From VAZQ01 sp963739175 (GTDB taxonomy: Bacteria; Pseudomonadota; Alphaproteobacteria; Rhizobiales; Xanthobacteraceae), in contig CAVTZH010000009.1 of the NCBI GenBank assembly GCA_963739175.1, positions 1,364,001 to 1,428,000 of the forward strand: a stretch of 64,000 nucleotides of DNA, read 5' to 3'. Shown piece by piece: positions 8,084-17,102 of the stretch (position 1 is the stretch's first letter; each line of letters opens with the position of its first letter). The position numbers were made by a program, and so were the translations under genes. Under the pieces are notes generated by a model. It was not told the DNA's origin. It did no database searches and was given only the letters and a program-made list of their open reading frames with translations.

Positions 8084-8851
8084 ATGCTCGAGTCCATGCT
8101 CGCCTCGCTCGCCGCCATCTCCCCGCTCGAACTCGTCCTCATCGCCGCGATGGCGGTGTTCGCCTCGATGGTCGGCGGCATTGCCGGCTATGGCACCGGC
8201 GCGCTGATGCCGCTGGTTCTGGTGCCGGTGCTGGGGCCGGAGCCGGTGGTGCCGATCATCGCGATCTCGGCGCTCTTCAACAACACCTGGCGCGCGCTCG
8301 CGTTCAAGAACCTGATCGACTGGCGGCGCGCCATGCTGGTCGCCGCCTTCGCCACGCCGACCTGCATCGTCAGCGCCTATGGCTATACGCTGCTGACGGG
8401 CAAGGGCGCCGGGATCGTGATCGGCACCATGCTGATGCTCACGGTGCCGCTGCGCTACCTGTTCAAGCGCTACGTGATAGCGCTCGACAGCAAAGGGCTC
8501 GCGGTCGGCGCGGTCATCTATGGCGGCGCGGTCGGCGGCACGGTCGGCGCCGGCGTGATCCTGCTTTCGCTGCTGATGGCGGCAGGCCTGCAAGGCGCGG
8601 CGGTGGTCGCCACCGATGCCGTGATCTCGATGGTCGTCACCGCCGTGCGCATGGCGGTGTTCGGCTTCTCCGGCGTGATCGACGCGCGCGTGATGGCGGT
8701 CGCGCTGTTGATCGGCATCGTTGCGCTGCCGGCCGCGTTCATGGCCAAGGCGCTGGTGGCGCGCATGTCGCTCACCGTCCACACCGCGATCCTCGACGTG
8801 GTGGTGCTGATCGGCGGTGCGGTGATGATCGGCGGCGCGCTGATGCGGTAG
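8084..8851 (+). CDS. TauE/SafE-family membrane permease
   Basis: This 255-residue polytopic protein is almost wholly hydrophobic, with about eight predicted membrane segments. It has the repeat-start motif ASMVGGIAGYGTGALMPLVLVP and the second-half equivalent GGAVGGTVGAGVILLSLLMAAGL. This is the TauE/SafE fold of sulfite, sulfonate or organic acid exporters. The substrate cannot be deduced from the neighbourhood. It is convergent with the PcfJ-like gene, with stops only three bases apart. Confidence 0.85.
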   Translation: MLESMLASLAAISPLELVLIAAMAVFASMVGGIAGYGTGALMPLVLVPVLGPEPVVPIIAISALFNNTWRALAFKNLIDWRRAMLVAAFATPTCIVSAYGYTLLTGKGAGIVIGTMLMLTVPLRYLFKRYVIALDSKGLAVGAVIYGGAVGGTVGAGVILLSLLMAAGLQGAAVVATDAVISMVVTAVRMAVFGFSGVIDARVMAVALLIGIVALPAAFMAKALVARMSLTVHTAILDVVVLIGGAVMIGGALMR

Positions 8852-8854
8852 CGC

Positions 8855-10030
8855 TCATCGCACCGGCGAGGCCCAGGTCAGGCCGTGCTCGAACGCCCAG
8901 CGCTTCGCCATCGCCGCCTCGTTGCCATACGGCAGACGGTTGGCGAAGCCGCGGCACTGCACGATGCGGCCGTCCTTGGTCACCTCCATGGTCACGCCGC
9001 GGTTGTGCCGGCCGATCGGGAATTCCGAGGTGAGCGACCAGATCGAGATGTAGCCCCGCTCGCAGGCGAACTTGTAGGTCGCGACGCAGTGGTGCATGCG
9101 CTGGCCCTCTCGGAACAGCTCGTGGCCGGTCTTGATCTGCCGGAACCGCCAGATCGCGCGGTGATGCTCCTTGCCGGTCTGATACTCGACGTCGGGCAGG
9201 GGGCGGCCGGCCCACGCCCCGCCGCCGATCGACTGGCTGCGGCGCAGTGCGCGGTGCCAGTCTTCCATGCGCCGGCGCAGCGTCGCCAGCGTGCGGCCCT
9301 TGAGCGTGAAGGCTGCGTCTTCCTGCTTGGCGACGAACAGGAAATCGACCAGGTCGTCGATCTCATGCACGGCGGTCGGGTTGCGGGCGAAGAAGCGCGC
9401 GACCTCCTTCCACCATGACGACGCGATCGAATAGCCGGCGATCTTCGAGCGCGCGACCTTGAGCGCGGCGTCCTTGCCGTCCGACTGCGCGCGCGCGACC
9501 GCGTACCACATCGCCTGCCGCAGCGACGTGATCTCGTCCGGCGCGGTGAGAAAGTGGTGGCACTCCTGCTTCGACAGCCAGGGATGCGCTTCCTGCTTGT
9601 AGAGCGAGCCGCCCTGCGCCGCGATCAGGTACCAGCGGCGCAAGTCGGGCGCGCCGGGGCGCGGCGCGTCAAGGCGATCGGGCGCGGTGATCTTGTCGAC
9701 GAAATCGTCGTCGACGACGTTGGCGGTCCAGATCTGCTCGAGATGCGCGGGCACGCGATAGCGCGCGAAGCAGAAGCGCACGAGGTCGAGGAAGCGCTTC
9801 TCCTCCGACTTGCTCTTGATCCGGCAGCGCCAGTCCGTGGCCGGGCGCAGCGCATAGCCGCGCAACGCATCGACCTTCTGGCGATAGTCGTCGTTGAAGT
9901 CGTCGAAGCAGGCTGCCGCGCGCGCGTGCGCGAACAGCTTTTCGAGCTGCGAATGTGATTTCAGAACGGCCCAGACGAGATGATCGTTCTGGCGCCGCCG
10001 CGCCTCGCGCGATCGGTTTTTCTTTCCCAT
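8855..10030 (-). CDS. PcfJ-like protein
   Basis: This 391-residue soluble protein has a basic start (MGKKNRSREARRRQ). A long helical N-terminal half is followed by the C-terminal PcfJ-type block TGHELFREGQRMHHCVATYKFACERGYISIWSL..GVTMEV..IVQCRGFANR. That block, with its HHC and CRG motifs, is shared with PcfJ proteins of conjugative plasmids and many chromosomal homologues of unknown function. The upstream frame is open for 70 more codons but overlaps the next gene; the ATG at 10030 begins the basic conserved start. It is the last gene of a minus-strand group with a DUF2158 protein and a RecF-like ATPase. Confidence 0.75.
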   Translation of the reverse strand: MGKKNRSREARRRQNDHLVWAVLKSHSQLEKLFAHARAAACFDDFNDDYRQKVDALRGYALRPATDWRCRIKSKSEEKRFLDLVRFCFARYRVPAHLEQIWTANVVDDDFVDKITAPDRLDAPRPGAPDLRRWYLIAAQGGSLYKQEAHPWLSKQECHHFLTAPDEITSLRQAMWYAVARAQSDGKDAALKVARSKIAGYSIASSWWKEVARFFARNPTAVHEIDDLVDFLFVAKQEDAAFTLKGRTLATLRRRMEDWHRALRRSQSIGGGAWAGRPLPDVEYQTGKEHHRAIWRFRQIKTGHELFREGQRMHHCVATYKFACERGYISIWSLTSEFPIGRHNRGVTMEVTKDGRIVQCRGFANRLPYGNEAAMAKRWAFEHGLTWASPVR

Positions 10031-10123
10031 GGATCGTTCCAGACATGAATAGGCGTTGCCGCCCGTTCGGGCGGGTCGAGGAGCCTGATTGGGTTCCGAA
10101 CCGCATGCCTGTCTCCATGAGAC

Positions 10124-10153
10124 GAAAAACGCGCGCCGGTTATTCGGCGCGCG
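10124..10153 (-). terminator. Rho-independent terminator on the minus strand
   Basis: Read on the minus strand, a 9-bp GC stem (CGCGCGCCG at 10130-10138 with CGGCGCGCG at 10145-10153) is followed by GTTTTTCG. It sits downstream of the DUF2158 gene and upstream of the PcfJ-like gene, so it argues that the DUF2158 gene ends before this point. Confidence 0.6.
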
Positions 10154-10307
10154 CGGGGTTGATCGCAGTTGTTTGTGGCAGATTTCGGTATTGGGGTGCG
10201 TAACCGAATTGCGTTGTTGTCGCCGTTCCCGCCAGCGCATTTCACGGTTGGCGGCGCGGACGCAAGAATCGAAATCGGATGCCGCCGGTGGCTACTGCGG
10301 CAATGGG

Positions 10308-10503
10308 CTAGGCCGCTTCTTCTTTCTCTTTCCTCCGCGACGTCGCCGGCGGAGGTCAGCGCCACCGCCGGGATCGCCTGGCGGAACAGGTCGCCTTCTT
10401 CGCCGAGCCAAATACACTCGACGTTCTCGTCGGTTATCGCGGCCACCGTCATCGACTGGCCGCCGGATTTCAGGAATACGACATCGCCGGGCTGGAACGT
10501 CAT
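10308..10503 (-). CDS. DUF2158 (YodC-like) small protein, apparent frameshift
   Basis: The N-terminus MTFQPGDVVFLKSGGQSM, followed by VECIWLGEEGDLFRQAIPAVAL, is a complete DUF2158 domain of about 50 residues. The frame as given runs on to 9961, through a terminator and into the PcfJ gene, giving an implausible 180-residue protein. If one base of the purine run at about 10323-10331 is extra, the protein ends KEKEEAA at a TAG at 10308, the normal length for the family. GAGAGG lies seven bases before the ATG. The function of DUF2158 is unknown. The feature is annotated across the shift. Confidence 0.6.
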
Positions 10504-10578
10504 GGGGCATCCTCTCGTTGTGCAGCCCGGGACGGTAGCGGCAATCGATGACAGATCGATCACGGCCACGCTGGCCGA

Positions 10579-11763
10579 TCAATCGTCATCCTCGTCTTCG
10601 TCCGTGCGAAATTCGCCGCCGAGGTTGAGGCCCTCGATCCAGGTCTCGCCGTTGCGCTTGATCACGGTGTGCGGGCGCACCTTCCCGCAAGCCTCGAACG
10701 CCGCCGCCAGCCGTTCCGAATGGGTCACGACCCAGACTTGCGTCCGCTCGGCCGCGCGCACGATCAGGCGCGCCAGCGGCTCGAGCAGCTCCGGATGCAG
10801 GCTCGCTTCCGGCTCGTTGAGCGCGATGAAGGACGGCAGCCGATAGCCGAGCAGGGCGCCGGCCAGCGCCAGGTAGCGCAGCGTCCCGTCCGAGAGCTCC
10901 CCGGCCTCGAACACGCGCTTGGGATAGTCGGGCATCGTCAGCCCGAAGCTTGCCGTCCGTTCCGGCATCGGCACGACGAGCTGCGAGCCGGGGAATGCGT
11001 CGTTGATTGCGCGATCGAGGTCGACCGTGTCGTCGCGGACATGCGCGAGCGTCGCGAACACGGCGGCGAGGTCCGATCCGTCCGAGGCAAGCGTCGGCGT
11101 CGTGACCGCGAGGCACGGCTGCCGCAGCGGCGAGGCGCGGTCGCTGCGGAAGTCGTGATAGAAGCGCCAATCGAGCATCGTCCTGCGCACGGCGTCGACA
11201 TCGGGAAAGCGCGCCGGATCCTGTATCGCGCCGAGCGCAGTCTCGGAGGCGAGCAGGACGGTACCCAGCGTTTGCTTCTTGCCCTCCTCGTCGGTGGCGA
11301 CGGCGCGCGGGCCGCGGCGATCGAGGATGGTGAGGGGACGCCGGCCCTTGTGGAACAGCAGCGTCTCCTCCTTGATCTGAGGCTCCAACGGAAGCGCCGC
11401 GGCGGTCGGCATCGGCAAGCCGATCTCGATCGCATAGGAATAGGTGATGTCGGTGTCTTCGCTGTAGCTGAACTCCGCCTGCGGTCGGCCGCGATCGGTG
11501 CCGCCGAGCCCGGCCGACAACTTCATGCGCGCAGGCTGGTTCGTCCGCCGTTTGCCGGCCCACAGCGCAGACTGCATGCCGCCCTCTGACGCCAGCTCGC
11601 GCGACAACTCGCCGGCGGCCGAGGCCTGCAACAGTTGCAGCGCGCGATACAGATTGGTCTTGCCGACGCCGTTGGCGCCGACGAAGACGGTCAAGCCGCC
11701 GACTGGAAACCGGATGGCGCGCAGCGAGCGGTAGCCTGCAATGCCGACCTCGCAAATGCGCAT
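10579..11763 (-). CDS. RecF/SMC-like AAA ATPase (COG4637 type)
   Basis: This 394-residue ATPase has the N-terminal topology of RecF/SMC heads: GYRSLRAIRFP, then Walker A GANGVGKT at 29-36. Later come an ABC-like signature LSDGTLRYLAL, Walker B FIALNEPEASLHP and a switch histidine in VWVVTHSERL. In Walker B an Asn replaces the usual Asp before the catalytic Glu. There is no long coiled coil and no nuclease domain, and the protein ends in an acidic tail (DEDEDDD). Such lone ATPases are linked to DNA repair or conflict systems but are mostly uncharacterised. The gene is ten bases downstream of hemF on the same strand. Confidence 0.8.
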   Translation of the reverse strand: MRICEVGIAGYRSLRAIRFPVGGLTVFVGANGVGKTNLYRALQLLQASAAGELSRELASEGGMQSALWAGKRRTNQPARMKLSAGLGGTDRGRPQAEFSYSEDTDITYSYAIEIGLPMPTAAALPLEPQIKEETLLFHKGRRPLTILDRRGPRAVATDEEGKKQTLGTVLLASETALGAIQDPARFPDVDAVRRTMLDWRFYHDFRSDRASPLRQPCLAVTTPTLASDGSDLAAVFATLAHVRDDTVDLDRAINDAFPGSQLVVPMPERTASFGLTMPDYPKRVFEAGELSDGTLRYLALAGALLGYRLPSFIALNEPEASLHPELLEPLARLIVRAAERTQVWVVTHSERLAAAFEACGKVRPHTVIKRNGETWIEGLNLGGEFRTDEDEDDD

Positions 11764-11773
11764 CGCGTTCGCC

Positions 11774-12728
11774 TCACGGCCACTTCACCACCGGCGGCAT
11801 CGAGGAGAGGATCGACTCCACATTGCCGCCGGTGCGCAGGCCGAAGATGGTGCCGCGGTCGTAGAGCAGGTTGAACTCGACATAGCGGCCGCGGCGCACG
11901 AGCTGCTCCTCGCGCTCGGCGTCGCTCCATGGCGTCGCGAAATTGCGCCGGACCAATTCTGGATAGATCGAAAGAAACGCGCGGCCGACCGCCTGGGTGA
12001 AGGCGAAGTCGGCGTCCCAGTCGCCGCTGTCGACATAGTCATAGAAGATGCCGCCGATGCCGCGCATCTCCTTGCGGTGCTTGAGCGTGAAGTAGTCGTC
12101 GCACCAGGCCTTGAATTTGTCATAGGGCGCCACGGCCGCATGCGCGTCGCAGGCCGCCTTCATCGCGGCATGGAAGGCGACCGTGTCCGGGATCGCTCTG
12201 CGTGCGGCGGCGGTCGAGCACCGGCGTGAGGTCGGCGCCGCCGCCGAACCACGCTTTGGTCGTCACCACAAAACGCGTGTTCATGTGCACCGCCGGCACA
12301 TGCGGGTTGTGCAAATGCGCGATCAGCGAGATGCCGGAGGCCCAGAAGCGCGGGTCGTCGGCGGCGCCGGGGATCTCCTTGCGGAATTCCGGCGCGAATT
12401 CGCCATGCACGGTCGAGCAATGCACGCCGACCTTCTCGAATACGCGCCCGTGCAGCATCGACATCACGCCGCCGCCGCCACCCGGGCCGGCTTTGGCCGG
12501 CCCGGCACTTAAGTTGCCGATCTCGGGTAAACCCGAGATCGGTTGGCCGGTGTGGTCGGTGCGGCTCCAGGGCGTGCGCACGAAGCGGCCGACCGGACGA
12601 TCGGCGTACGGCGCGTTCGCCGGCAGCGCCACTTCAAGCGCCTCGAACGCCGCGCAGATCTCATCGCGCAGGCTTTCGAACCACGCGCGCGCGCGGGCCT
12701 TGCGGGCTTCGGTCAAGCTCACGTCCAT
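11774..12728 (-). CDS. hemF: Oxygen-dependent coproporphyrinogen III oxidase (frameshifted)
   Basis: This enzyme converts coproporphyrinogen III to protoporphyrinogen IX with O2 in haem synthesis. The N-terminal two thirds (MDVSLTEARKARARAWFESL to WFGGGADLTPVL) read in one frame. The rest (VAFHAAMKAACDAH to PPVVKWP), including the signature RRGRYVEFNLLYDRGT, reads in the next frame. The break is at about 12188, where CCCGGACACG stands for an expected CCCGACACG, one extra G. Restored length is about 317 residues, normal for HemF. Either the base is an assembly error or the gene is a very recent pseudogene. It lies downstream of the haem-using GMC dehydrogenase genes. Confidence 0.85.
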
Positions 12729-12771
12729 GCGAGCTTTCTAGGCCAGGGCTATGGGCTGGGGAAGGGCGGCG

Positions 12772-13143
12772 TTACCGACTTGCCTCTTTCAGATAAGCGA
12801 TGAGGTCGGCGCGCGCCTTGGCGTCCGGCATGCCGGCGAACGGCATGCGGTTGCCGCGGAACGGCGGCGCCTGCGGCTCGGCCAGGAACTTGTCGAGCAA
12901 TTCCGGCGTCCAGACGAAATCGGCGCGGCGCAGCGGCGGCGAGTAGACGAAATCGCCGACGCTCGCCGCCTTGCGGCCGAACAGGCCCTTGAGATGCGGC
13001 CCGGCCTCGTTAGGCGCCGGGTCGAACGAGTGGCAGGCAACGCACTGCTCGAACAGCGCCTTGCCGCGTTGCGCATCCTGCGCGGCCGCCGACAGCGAGA
13101 TCATCACAACGCTGGCGGCGGCCAGCACACGTATTCCCATCAT
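12772..13143 (-). CDS. Class I cytochrome c, small
   Basis: This exported 123-residue c-type cytochrome has a signal peptide (MMGIRVLAAASVVMISLSAAAQ), one haem site CVACH and a distal methionine in NRMPFAGMPD. The intervening segment GPHLKGLFGRKAASV is typical of cytochrome c2. Its start overlaps the GMC gene stop (ATGA), so the two are translationally coupled. The context makes it the likely electron acceptor of the GMC dehydrogenase. Confidence 0.85.
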   Translation of the reverse strand: MMGIRVLAAASVVMISLSAAAQDAQRGKALFEQCVACHSFDPAPNEAGPHLKGLFGRKAASVGDFVYSPPLRRADFVWTPELLDKFLAEPQAPPFRGNRMPFAGMPDAKARADLIAYLKEASR

Positions 13144-14909
13144 CAGATCAGCGACCCCGGTTTCTTGAGATATTTTTCGCGGATCGCGTCCGCCATCCAA
13201 TAGGCCAGCGCCCCGACCGGACCGGTCGGATTGTAGCCGGAGTTATGCGGGAACGCCGACGCGCCGGTCACGAACACGTTGGAGACGTCCCAGCTCTGGC
13301 CAAACCGGTTGAGCGCGCTGGTGTTCGGATCGGTGCCCATCACCACGCCGCCGGTGTTGTGCGTGCTCTGATAGGGCACGCTGTTCCAGGTCATGCGCGG
13401 CGCCGGCTTGCCCATCAGGGTCGGCTTCATCGCCTTGCCGATGCCGCCGATGATTTCCGCCGCGTGCCGCACGAGCCTGTGCTCGTTCTCGCGGAAGTCG
13501 AACGTCATCCGCATCAGCGGCAGGCCGAAGCGGTTCTTATAGGTCGGATCGAGATCGAGATAGTTGATCCGGTTCGGCATCACCGAGGCCGAGGCGCTGA
13601 TCGCGAGCGCGCTGTGGTACCACTTGGCGACCGCGCGTTTCCAATCCGAGCCCCATTGCGGCGTGCCCCCCGGCAGCGGCCGGTAGGCGATCGGACGGCC
13701 GTTCGAGCCGCCGACCGTGATGTAGGCGCCGCCGATTCCGCGATGCACGCTGCGGTCGAAGTTCCAGTTGGTGTGGAAGTCGTCGATCGAGGTGCCCCAT
13801 CCGCCGGTGGCGATGAACGGATTGAAGCTCTTGTCCTCGAAGAACAGCGTCACGCCGGCGCCGGCCTGGTAGGCGTAGTTCTTGCCGATCACGCCGGTCT
13901 GCGTCTCGGGATCATAAGGCTTGCCGATGCCCGACAGCAGCATCAGGTGCACGTTCGACAGCTGGTAGGCGGCGACGATGACGAGGTCGGCCGGCTGCTC
14001 GATCTCTTCGCCGGTGAGCACGTTCACGTATTGCACGCCGGTCGCCTTCTTGCCGGTCGAGTCCTTCAGCACCTTGGTGACCCAGGTATAAGTGCGCAGC
14101 TCCACATTGGGATTGCGCAACGCCACCGGGATCACGGTGATGTTCGGGCTGCCTTTCGCGTTGGCCTCGCAGCCGAAGCGCTCGCAGAAGCCGCAATACT
14201 GGCACTGCCCGATCTTCATCCCGTCAGGATTGGTGTAGGGCTGCGACGCGTTTGCGGTCGGCCGCACGAACGGGTGATAGCCGAGCTCTTTCGCCGTGTT
14301 GGTGAAGAGCTGGGCGGCGTGGTTCTGGATCAGCGGCGGCAGCGGGTACTCGCGCGAGCGTGCATCCTCGAACGGGTTGCCCTCCTTCTGCACCTGGCCC
14401 TTGATGTTGCCGGCCTTGCCGGAGATGCCGGCCGTGTATTCGAACCTGTCGTAATAGGGCTCGAGCTCGGCGCCGCTCACGCCCCAGTCCTGCAACGGCA
14501 TGTCGGCAGGAATGAAATTCTTGCCGTAGCGCTCCTCATATTTGGTGCGGATGCGCAGCTCATGGTCCGGCCAGCGCCAGGTGACGCCGTTCCAGTGTGC
14601 GCCGGCGCCGCCGACGCCTTCGCCGGGCAGGAACGAGCCGAGCCGCCGCATCGGCAGCGCGGTCTCGGAGGGATTGTTGCGGATCGAGTAGGTGTCCTGC
14701 GACACGTCCATCATCATGTCGTGACGCGAGGAGAAACGCAGCTCGTCGCGGATCAGCGGCACCGCGAAGTCGTTCTGCGGCGCGCGCGGTGCGCCGCGTT
14801 CGAGCACCACGATCTTCAAGCCGCTGGGGCCGAGCTCCTTGGCGAGGATGCCGCCGGTCCAGCCCATGCCTACGATGACGATGTCGACGGGGGGAAGCTT
14901 GGTTGTCAT
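13143..14909 (-). CDS. GMC-family membrane dehydrogenase, flavoprotein subunit
   Basis: This 588-residue flavoprotein has an FAD-binding start VDIVIVGMGWTGG followed by VVLERG. A long GMC oxidoreductase body contains the motif PGEGVGGAGAHWNGVTWRW, and the C-terminus is SAFPHNSGYNPTGPVGALAYW. This matches the large subunit of gluconate 2-, fructose or alcohol dehydrogenases, which oxidise a hydroxyl group in the periplasm and pass electrons to cytochrome c. GAGGGAGG lies five bases before the ATG. A cysteine-rich stretch (CQYCGFCERFGC) may bind an iron-sulfur cluster, as in fructose dehydrogenase. The substrate is unknown. Confidence 0.87.
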   Translation of the reverse strand: MTTKLPPVDIVIVGMGWTGGILAKELGPSGLKIVVLERGAPRAPQNDFAVPLIRDELRFSSRHDMMMDVSQDTYSIRNNPSETALPMRRLGSFLPGEGVGGAGAHWNGVTWRWPDHELRIRTKYEERYGKNFIPADMPLQDWGVSGAELEPYYDRFEYTAGISGKAGNIKGQVQKEGNPFEDARSREYPLPPLIQNHAAQLFTNTAKELGYHPFVRPTANASQPYTNPDGMKIGQCQYCGFCERFGCEANAKGSPNITVIPVALRNPNVELRTYTWVTKVLKDSTGKKATGVQYVNVLTGEEIEQPADLVIVAAYQLSNVHLMLLSGIGKPYDPETQTGVIGKNYAYQAGAGVTLFFEDKSFNPFIATGGWGTSIDDFHTNWNFDRSVHRGIGGAYITVGGSNGRPIAYRPLPGGTPQWGSDWKRAVAKWYHSALAISASASVMPNRINYLDLDPTYKNRFGLPLMRMTFDFRENEHRLVRHAAEIIGGIGKAMKPTLMGKPAPRMTWNSVPYQSTHNTGGVVMGTDPNTSALNRFGQSWDVSNVFVTGASAFPHNSGYNPTGPVGALAYWMADAIREKYLKKPGSLI

Positions 14910-14920
14910 GTTTGCCTCCC

Positions 14921-15661
14921 TCAGGACATGTCGGCGATGCCGACGGGATTGGCGGCGAAGCGCCGTCCGTCGCTGTACTTTTTGATGTTCTCGGCATTGT
15001 TGGCGGCGACGCCCGGGAAGCCGATCATCTTCCAGCACACCTTGTCGCGGTTGCCGCCATAGATCGGGTCGGCGAACATTCCTTCCATCACGTTCTGATA
15101 GAGCGCGCCGAAGAACGCGCGGCCGGAGAGCCCGCCTTGCAGCGTGATCTTCCCGCCGGAGAGCTCGCGCAGGAAGGTTTCCTTCTGCGCGGCGGTGCAG
15201 CGGTCGAAGGTCTGACCGAAGGCCTTGCGGCAATGCGCGTTGGCGCCTTCGATGCCGGCGCGGTAGAGCGCGGCCGGTGTCAGCGGAAGCTGGTAGCCCT
15301 GGTTGGCGGTGCCCGGCAGCCAGGGTCCCTGCATATAGAGACGGTCGCCTTTGCCCCAGGAGCCGGCGAGCGCGCGGTCGATATAGGTCGCGATGCCGAT
15401 GTCGGTGCCGCTCGGGGTGAGCTCATCCTTCGGCACCATGTGGTCGACGACCGCTTCGATGAACAGCACCTCCTGCGGCTTGAAGAAGGTGTAACCGGCG
15501 GGCTGCGCGTTCGGCGGCGGCGCGGCCTGCGCCGGCGTCTGCGCGCTGGCGGGAGCGACGGGAGTCAGCGCATGCGCCGCCGCGGCGGCTGCGCCTGCAA
15601 CACCGGCACCGCCAAGAAATTGGCGACGTCCAACATCCACGCGGGATTTTCCCTCGGCCAT
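14921..15661 (-). CDS. Gluconate 2-dehydrogenase subunit 3 family protein
   Basis: This 246-residue protein has a twin-arginine signal (GRRQFLGGAGVAG, then an Ala-rich core ending ASAQ) and a subunit 3 domain (FFKPQEVLFIEAVVDHMVPKDELTPS to DPIYGGNRDKVCWKMIGFPG). The small subunit exports the flavoprotein by the Tat hitchhiker route and completes the complex. The ATG at 15661 is preferred because GGAGG, itself inside an earlier possible start, lies five bases ahead. It is the first gene of the operon subunit 3 - GMC - cytochrome c. Confidence 0.85.
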   Translation of the reverse strand: MAEGKSRVDVGRRQFLGGAGVAGAAAAAAHALTPVAPASAQTPAQAAPPPNAQPAGYTFFKPQEVLFIEAVVDHMVPKDELTPSGTDIGIATYIDRALAGSWGKGDRLYMQGPWLPGTANQGYQLPLTPAALYRAGIEGANAHCRKAFGQTFDRCTAAQKETFLRELSGGKITLQGGLSGRAFFGALYQNVMEGMFADPIYGGNRDKVCWKMIGFPGVAANNAENIKKYSDGRRFAANPVGIADMS

Positions 15662-15809
15662 CGTCTCCTCCATGTTTTGTTTTGCGGGACGTCGGGCGCC
15701 CCGTGCTTACTTTAGAATGATATCAGGATGCGGCGGCGAGAGTCCCGCCCGCTGCAAGAGAGGTGGCATGCGCCATCTGCACAAGCGGTGACGCGGAGCG
15801 ACGCCGCGC

Positions 15810-16278
15810 TCATGAGTTCGGGGATACCGTCGCGCGCGTCTGCCGCATCGCTTCGCCGAGCGCCATGGCGCAGGCGACCGCCACATTGAGCGAGCGCAAG
15901 CCAGGCTTGATCGGGATGATCAGCCGCGCGTCGGCAGCTGCGTGCACGCGCTCGGGCACGCCCGCCAACTCGCGGCCGAACAGCAGCACGTCATCGTGGC
16001 GGTATGCGTGGTCGAGATAGGAGACACTGGCGCGGGTGGTGAACAGGATCAGCCGGGCGCCTTCGTGGCGACGCCATTGCGTCGAAATCCTCCCAACTGC
16101 CGTGACGCACGATCGTCACCTGGTCGAGATAGTCCATCCCGGCCCGCCGGAAGGCCCGGTCCGTCACCGGAAAGCCGGCCGGCTCGATGATGTGCGCCTC
16201 CGCCCCCAGGCAGGCGGCGAGGCGGAGAATCGTCCCGGCATTCTGGGGAATATCCGGCTCGTAGAGCGCGATCCGCAT
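15810..16278 (-). CDS. trmL: tRNA (cytidine/uridine-34 2'-O)-methyltransferase (frameshifted)
   Basis: TrmL methylates the wobble ribose of tRNA-Leu using S-adenosylmethionine. The N-terminal part MRIALYEPDIPQNAGTILRL and IIEPAGFPVTDRAFRRAGMDYLD is characteristic. After SWEDFDA the frame breaks at about 16077 (one extra A on the coding strand). The next frame continues WRRHEGARLILFTT, VLLFGRELAGVP and IPIKPGLRSLNVAVACAMALGEA, which carries the knot-fold SAM site. Restored length is about 155 residues, normal for the family. A sequencing insertion is the likely reason. The gene is divergent from petA. Confidence 0.85.
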
Positions 16279-16538
16279 GGGCGCAAAATAGCGGATTCTC
16301 AGGCCCTCAGAAGGCCGGAAACCGCATGGTCAAAGGCACTTGTGAGCCACTGCCCCAATGTGGCCATGCTGCACTTGCGCTCACCTTACAAGGGTGCCAA
16401 TAAACCCCGCCGGTTCGTGCCGACCCGCCTTGCCCGGGCTCGATGCGACCGGACCGCCCGCCGCCCTCCGGAAGCGTGCTTTCCGATGGTCCCCCGCGCG
16501 GGCCGGCCGCTCTCGCATCTGGAAGAGGATTTCAAGAC

Positions 16539-17066
16539 GTGGCAACGATCTCTTCGACCGAGCACACGCGCCGCGACTTTCTTTATATCGCGACCGGCGC
16601 CGTGGGCGCGATCGGCGCGGCTGCGGCGCTGGTGCCGCTGATCGCGCAAATAAATCCGGACGCTTCGACCATCGCGGCCGGTGCGCCGATCGAGGTCGAT
16701 CTCAAGCCGATCGTCGAAGGCCAGGTCATCAAGGTGTTCTGGCGCGGCAAGCCGATCTTCATCAACCACCGCACCAAGAAGCAGATCGACGAGGCCGAGA
16801 ACGTCAATCTGGCGAGCCTGCCCGACCCGCAGCCGGACTCGGCGCGCGTCAAGCCGAAGCATGCCAACTTCCAGGTGCTGATCGGCATCTGCACCCATCT
16901 CGGCTGCATCCCGATCGCGCATCAGGGGCCCTACAACGGCTACTTCTGCCCCTGCCACGGCTCGGTCTACGACACCTCCGGCCGCATCAGGAGCGGCCCC
17001 GCGCCGTTGAACCTGGCGCTGCCGCCCTACGAGTTCGTTTCCGACACCCGAATCCGGATCGGCTGA
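16539..17066 (+). CDS. petA: Ubiquinol-cytochrome c reductase, Rieske iron-sulfur subunit
   Basis: This 175-residue subunit of the cytochrome bc1 complex carries a Tat-type anchor (HTRRDFLYIATG followed by a membrane helix). The two 2Fe-2S ligand boxes are CTHLGC at about 118-123 and CPCHGS at about 137-142. It oxidises quinol at the Qo site and hands the electron to cytochrome c1. The start is a GTG at 16539. A longer in-frame ATG start upstream adds 32 residues before the Tat motif and is unlikely. The fused cytochrome b/c1 gene follows after 36 bases, making the standard petA-fbcH operon. Confidence 0.93.
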   Translation: MATISSTEHTRRDFLYIATGAVGAIGAAAALVPLIAQINPDASTIAAGAPIEVDLKPIVEGQVIKVFWRGKPIFINHRTKKQIDEAENVNLASLPDPQPDSARVKPKHANFQVLIGICTHLGCIPIAHQGPYNGYFCPCHGSVYDTSGRIRSGPAPLNLALPPYEFVSDTRIRIG

Positions 17067-17102
17067 TCGCCGGCGCGACGACAATCTCTGCAAGGTTAGA
17101 TC

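Noticed and set aside
13245..15062. Plus-strand frame of 605 codons
   Set aside because: It is antisense to the GMC dehydrogenase and has low-complexity His/Arg/Val content; the minus-strand gene has clear FAD and family motifs.
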